DNA of 64,000 nt from NCBI GenBank assembly GCA_965226805.1, contig CBDDDW010000024.1:112981-176980 (forward strand), read 5' to 3'. Positions 61,219 to 64,000 of this stretch are shown one piece after another (position 1 is the stretch's first letter; each line of letters opens with the position of its first letter). Below the pieces are notes generated by a model. That model saw nothing but the letters and a program-made list of their open reading frames with translations, did no database searches and was not told the origin of the DNA. The position numbers and the translations under genes are program-made. The stretch is from CBDDDW01 sp965226805. Its GTDB lineage: Bacteria > Chloroflexota > Dehalococcoidia > Lucifugimonadales > JAGWBF01.

Positions 61219-61247
61219 AATTTAGAACACAACAAGTGGGCTGTCAA
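61219..61247 (-). promoter_or_regulatory. Promoter for the Fur-family gene
   Basis: Minus strand: perfect TTGACA (61247-61242), 17-base spacer, TAAATT (61224-61219). It gives a leader of about 30 bases. A loose CCACAATT..AAGTGG dyad overlaps the spacer and could be the operator. Confidence 0.6.
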
Positions 61248-61433
61248 GGAATCCCATACCGGGGTCGATTGACGCGTTGTGGTCACGGTGATATCGTTAG
61301 CCTCATTCCCCGTCTAAGACGTACTCCACCAAATTCCTGTGCGGTACCAAGCGCGTAAGGTGCCGCGCAAGGCAGGACCGGGGTCAGAGGACGAGTCCCA
61401 GGAGAGAGCGGCAATCCCCTGTTTGAGGCGCGC

Positions 61434-62027
61434 ATGAGAGAGCAGATCGTAGGGCTCTTCGTTAGGGAAGGGGGGGTGGTGGAAGCGGCTCGGATGCTAC
61501 ACGCGGCGGGTTGTAGCTCCTCGAACCTGGACCTGGTCAGCCAAGGGGATCTGTATCGGCCCGAGTTGCATCCGCTCCTTCGCCACGTCCGAATCGGGCG
61601 CCTTTTCCAGCGGCCGGAGGGAATGTGGCCGTCGGCTCTCAGGTGGGGTCTTATTGGGTCCGTCCTGGTTGAAATTCCTGTCCTCATTTGGGTCCTCCTG
61701 GCGTTCGAATCCTGGGGCGTGCAAGTCCTCCTTGCGGCGACACTTTGGAAGATTGGCACCATGTTTGGTAGCATCTTGGGAGCGATCGCTGGTAAAGACC
61801 AAGGCCTGGAATCCAGGGTCGCCAGGGGCTACGAAGCGAATTTGGCTCAAGGGTCTCTGGTGCTGGCGGCGCGTGTGAATCACTGGGACGCCCCCCACAC
61901 CAGGGGGATCCTGATCGAGAGCGGGGCGTACGACGTGCGGAACGTCGAGGGGAGATTCGTCGTCCGGAGGGCCCCCGGTGCCCAAGTTACGGCCAGCCAG
62001 TACGCCGACAGCAAGTCTATTTACTGA
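61434..62027 (+). CDS. Membrane protein with a YflT/DUF1269-like region
   Basis: A 197-residue protein with two predicted membrane helices (about residues 68-90, LRWGLIGSVLVEIPVLIWVL, and 98-120, LLAATLWKIGTMFGSILGAI). These are flanked by an N-terminal EAARMLHAAGCSSSNLDLVS of the kind found in general stress proteins and a C-terminal LVLAARVNHWDAPHTRGILI. The latter resembles the DUF1269/YflT arrangement in which a ferredoxin-like domain is split by a hydrophobic hairpin. Function is unknown. It diverges from the Fur-family gene across a 250-base gap. Confidence 0.55.
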   Translation: MREQIVGLFVREGGVVEAARMLHAAGCSSSNLDLVSQGDLYRPELHPLLRHVRIGRLFQRPEGMWPSALRWGLIGSVLVEIPVLIWVLLAFESWGVQVLLAATLWKIGTMFGSILGAIAGKDQGLESRVARGYEANLAQGSLVLAARVNHWDAPHTRGILIESGAYDVRNVEGRFVVRRAPGAQVTASQYADSKSIY

Positions 62028-62086
62028 CTCGGAGCGGGCGTTTCGGGATCTAAACGCACCGGCGTCGCGTGGAAAGGGAGGCGGCT

Positions 62087-62710
62087 TTGTCTGAGGCTAT
62101 TTACCGTGCTACCGAAAGCCTCGGCGAACGTGACCTGTTCGATATGGCGCTGGCCAAGGAAGACTTACCCGATGAGCTCAACGGGTTCCAGGTTGCCAGA
62201 GAGGGAGTTCTGGACAACGAGTCCATGGCCACCCACGGATTCCCAGGGATCACGACCGGAGGAATCAGGTCCACCGGCCGCATTACAGGGTACATTCGCG
62301 AGTTTGTGACCGTTTTGGACCCCGGCGTTCTACAACCCGGCTGTGACGTGATCGCCGCCACGGTCGTACACCTGTTCCAGGACGGGGGACAGGTGTCCCG
62401 CTGGATGAAGGAGAACTTCCTTGGTGAGTTCAAGCGTTTCGTAGGAAAAGACCTGGGCGATGGCCAGCATCTGATGGGCGCCGACGAAGTGCGATGCGAC
62501 GGCTTCTCGGAGGAGGCCGTAGGGCTCAGAACGGTCCAGACCACCTCCTCGAATTTGGTGTCTTCCAACGTCGTGGACTTCCGGCTTGGGCGGCTCCTGG
62601 GTGTGGCATACGTAGTCGCGCTGGGCGACGTAGACCGAGAGCGGCTGGCGGGGCAGCTCGCGAGCCGCCTGGAGACGCGCATCGTCAGAGTGGTGTTGGG
62701 AGCGAGTTAG
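62087..62710 (+). CDS. Protein of unknown function
   Basis: A 207-residue soluble protein I do not recognise: LPDELNGFQVAREGVLDNES, GYIREFVTVLDPGVLQPGCD, AATVVHLFQDGGQVSRWMKE and RLGRLLGVAYVVALGDVDRE. The alternating beta and amphipathic segments suggest a compact alpha/beta fold. TTG at 62087 is preferred over the longer GTG at 62069 because GGGAGG lies 5 bases before it. It precedes the cupredoxin lipoprotein by about 100 bases on the same strand. Confidence 0.7.
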   Translation: MSEAIYRATESLGERDLFDMALAKEDLPDELNGFQVAREGVLDNESMATHGFPGITTGGIRSTGRITGYIREFVTVLDPGVLQPGCDVIAATVVHLFQDGGQVSRWMKENFLGEFKRFVGKDLGDGQHLMGADEVRCDGFSEEAVGLRTVQTTSSNLVSSNVVDFRLGRLLGVAYVVALGDVDRERLAGQLASRLETRIVRVVLGAS

Positions 62711-62806
62711 CGGGACGAACTCCGGCCCGCTGAACGGCTCGAATCTGAATAGGCGTCTTGATCGTAAGATAGCTGAGGAATGGGGTGGAGTGCCGGTAAT
62801 TTGACG

Positions 62807-63921
62807 ATGAAGCTCCTGGGGCCCATTGCCGGGGTTGTGGTGGGCCTGCTGGTGGCTGCGTGTTTGCCGCTTCCCACCGCCACCCCAGTCCCTGGATCTC
62901 CGACGGACATCCCAACGTCCACTCCCACTTCAACTCCAGTACCGACACCCACTTTTACGCCAACCCCCCGCTTAGACGCCAGTGCCAACGCCTACTCGGG
63001 AGTAGGAGTAGGAGTAGGAGTAGCTGTGGCAATGGTACTCTCTCCGGCGCCGCCGACTCCAACGCCCACCCCTACTGTAGAGCCAACTCCGAGCCCGACG
63101 GCCCTGCCGACTCCGACAGCTACACCGTCCCCGACCCTGACGCCTGCTCCCATTTCTACGCCTACTCCTAGCCCGACTCCGAGTATCGTGTTGCCGACCG
63201 CCACGCCTACTCTTGCGCCCATCCCGACGGCCACACCTATTCCTACCCAGACTAATACGCCGTCTCCCACTCGGACCCAGACGCCGGTGCCAACAGCTAC
63301 GCCAACTCCGGCCCCTGTTTCCACTCCGACGCCTACTCCCATCCCCACGCCCACTCTTACCCCGACGCCCACACCCACCTTGACCCCGACGCCCACATCC
63401 ACTCCTACGCCGCGACCTACCCCAACGCCGACCCGTAGACCACGCCCGACGCCGACGCCCACGCCGAGGCCTACTCCCACCCCTACTGCCACCCCTATCC
63501 CTACGCCGACACCAACGCCTACTCCGACTCCTACCCCCACGCCCACACCCACACCCACACCCACACCCACACCCACACCCGCGCCGACATCGACGCCTAC
63601 ACCCGTACCTCCTCGGACTCATGAAGTGCTGACGTTCGACATCCCGCTTCGGTACGTCCCTCAGGACATCACCATCAGAGCGGGAGATAGCGTGGTCTGG
63701 GTGAACCCGGCTGTTGATGATGGGCGGGAGGGAGCAGATCAGATCGAGCCCCATACGGCAACCGAAGGTCCGCCCTTCGAGGGCAACCCTGAGTGGAATA
63801 CCGGCGTTTTCTTCCCGGTGGGCAGTCGGACCCAATTACGTTCGAAACGCCAGGTACTTTCGCGTATTGGTGCCAGATTCACCCAGAGGATATAACAGGG
63901 ACGATCACCGTCATACCCTGA
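62807..63921 (+). pseudogene. Pro-Thr-linker cupredoxin lipoprotein with a one-base frameshift
   Basis: The N-terminus MKLLGPIAGVVVGLLVAACL is a lipoprotein signal peptide (lipobox VAAC). A Pro-Thr linker of some 240 residues follows, coded by near-perfect CCCACA-type repeats. Then comes a cupredoxin domain: FDIPLRYVPQDITIRAGDSV, IEPHTATEG (copper His) and NTGVFFP. Near 63820 the frame shifts. Reading one base earlier restores DPITFETPGTFAYWCQIHPE and DITGTITVIP to a stop at 63919-63921, with the copper Cys and second His. A single missing G in CCCGGTGGGC explains it. It could be a sequencing error, a phase-variable site or a true inactivation. Blue-copper electron transfer is likely in the intact form. 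Confidence 0.75.
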
Positions 63922-64000
63922 TCAGTCCAGCCTGTACACCAGGCAAGCCCACTTCCGGCACGCAGGTCACCTGAACGTACCTTGGAAAAGTAGTGTGCAG

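Noticed and set aside
62992..63576. Val-Gly repeat and Arg-rich minus-strand open frames
   Set aside because: Both arise from the Pro-Thr linker repeats read backwards.
63350..63590. Regular short DNA repeats, considered as a CRISPR array
   Set aside because: The units are contiguous hexamers coding Pro-Thr with no unique spacers; no cas genes are present.

Overview
The window looks like a chromosomal contig from a moderately GC-rich Chloroflexota bacterium, most likely Dehalococcoidia or a SAR202-like relative. This placement is inferred from gene content, not from a marker-gene tree. The signs are: rsmH-ftsA-ftsZ with no murein genes between them, beside nrdR and a B12-dependent ribonucleotide reductase; lipoproteins with long Pro-Thr linkers; many flavin (LLM-class) oxidoreductases; CaiB/BaiF CoA-transferases; and phosphotriesterase-like hydrolases.

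Layout. 1-7.3 kb is a housekeeping block: polA (cut by the window edge), a coiled-coil protein, coaD and rsmD on the minus strand, then greA, lysS, serS and tRNA-Ala(GGC) on the plus strand. 7.7-10.5 kb holds an AT-richer LLM oxidoreductase/msrA pair and a beta-propeller lactonase-like gene. 11-14.1 kb is RNase D overlapping an ABC-F ATPase, whose stop codon lies in the CTAG target of a complete IS5 element (14124-15325). 15.4-39.6 kb is a catabolic accessory region: two tandem phosphotriesterase-like genes, an SDR, a substrate-binding lipoprotein with a collagen-like segment, an LLM oxidoreductase, a 6-oxocamphor-hydrolase-like crotonase, an HpcH/HpaI aldolase, a MIP18 protein, an amidohydrolase, DUF1800 and NHL proteins, a SnoaL-like protein, a dihydropyrimidinase-like hydrolase, two CaiB/BaiF CoA-transferases, and a HyuB-HyuA-thiolase-DUF35 operon.

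39.6-42.8 kb is a damaged patch: a truncated repeat-protein gene, a complete IS3-family element (40684-42222) with a 5-bp target duplication, and a low-complexity tract. 42.8-50.3 kb on the minus strand carries nrdR, a small unknown protein, nrdJ, ftsZ, ftsA and rsmH. Candidate NrdR boxes lie before nrdR (a pair 32 bp apart) and before nrdJ. 51-56.4 kb has an unassigned 354-aa protein, an acyl-CoA-dehydrogenase-fold enzyme, an ABM-like protein, a UGSC-family selenoprotein read through an in-frame TGA followed at once by a SECIS-like hairpin, and an MFS transporter. 56.4-61.2 kb combines an FMN reductase, katG, a truncated second FMN reductase, a phosphatase, a DUF167 protein and a Fur-family regulator. 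The window ends with two unassigned proteins and a Pro-Thr-linker cupredoxin lipoprotein with a one-base frameshift.

The most notable observations are: the selenoprotein with its SECIS; a dispersed hairpin repeat found three times, each time just upstream of a minus-strand gene in the same orientation, once beside a gene whose best start is ATT; precisely mapped IS5 and IS3 insertions; katG bracketed by a direct repeat from the FMN reductase gene; and a HyuAB/thiolase/DUF35/CoA-transferase set that could form a ketone carboxylation and thiolysis route.
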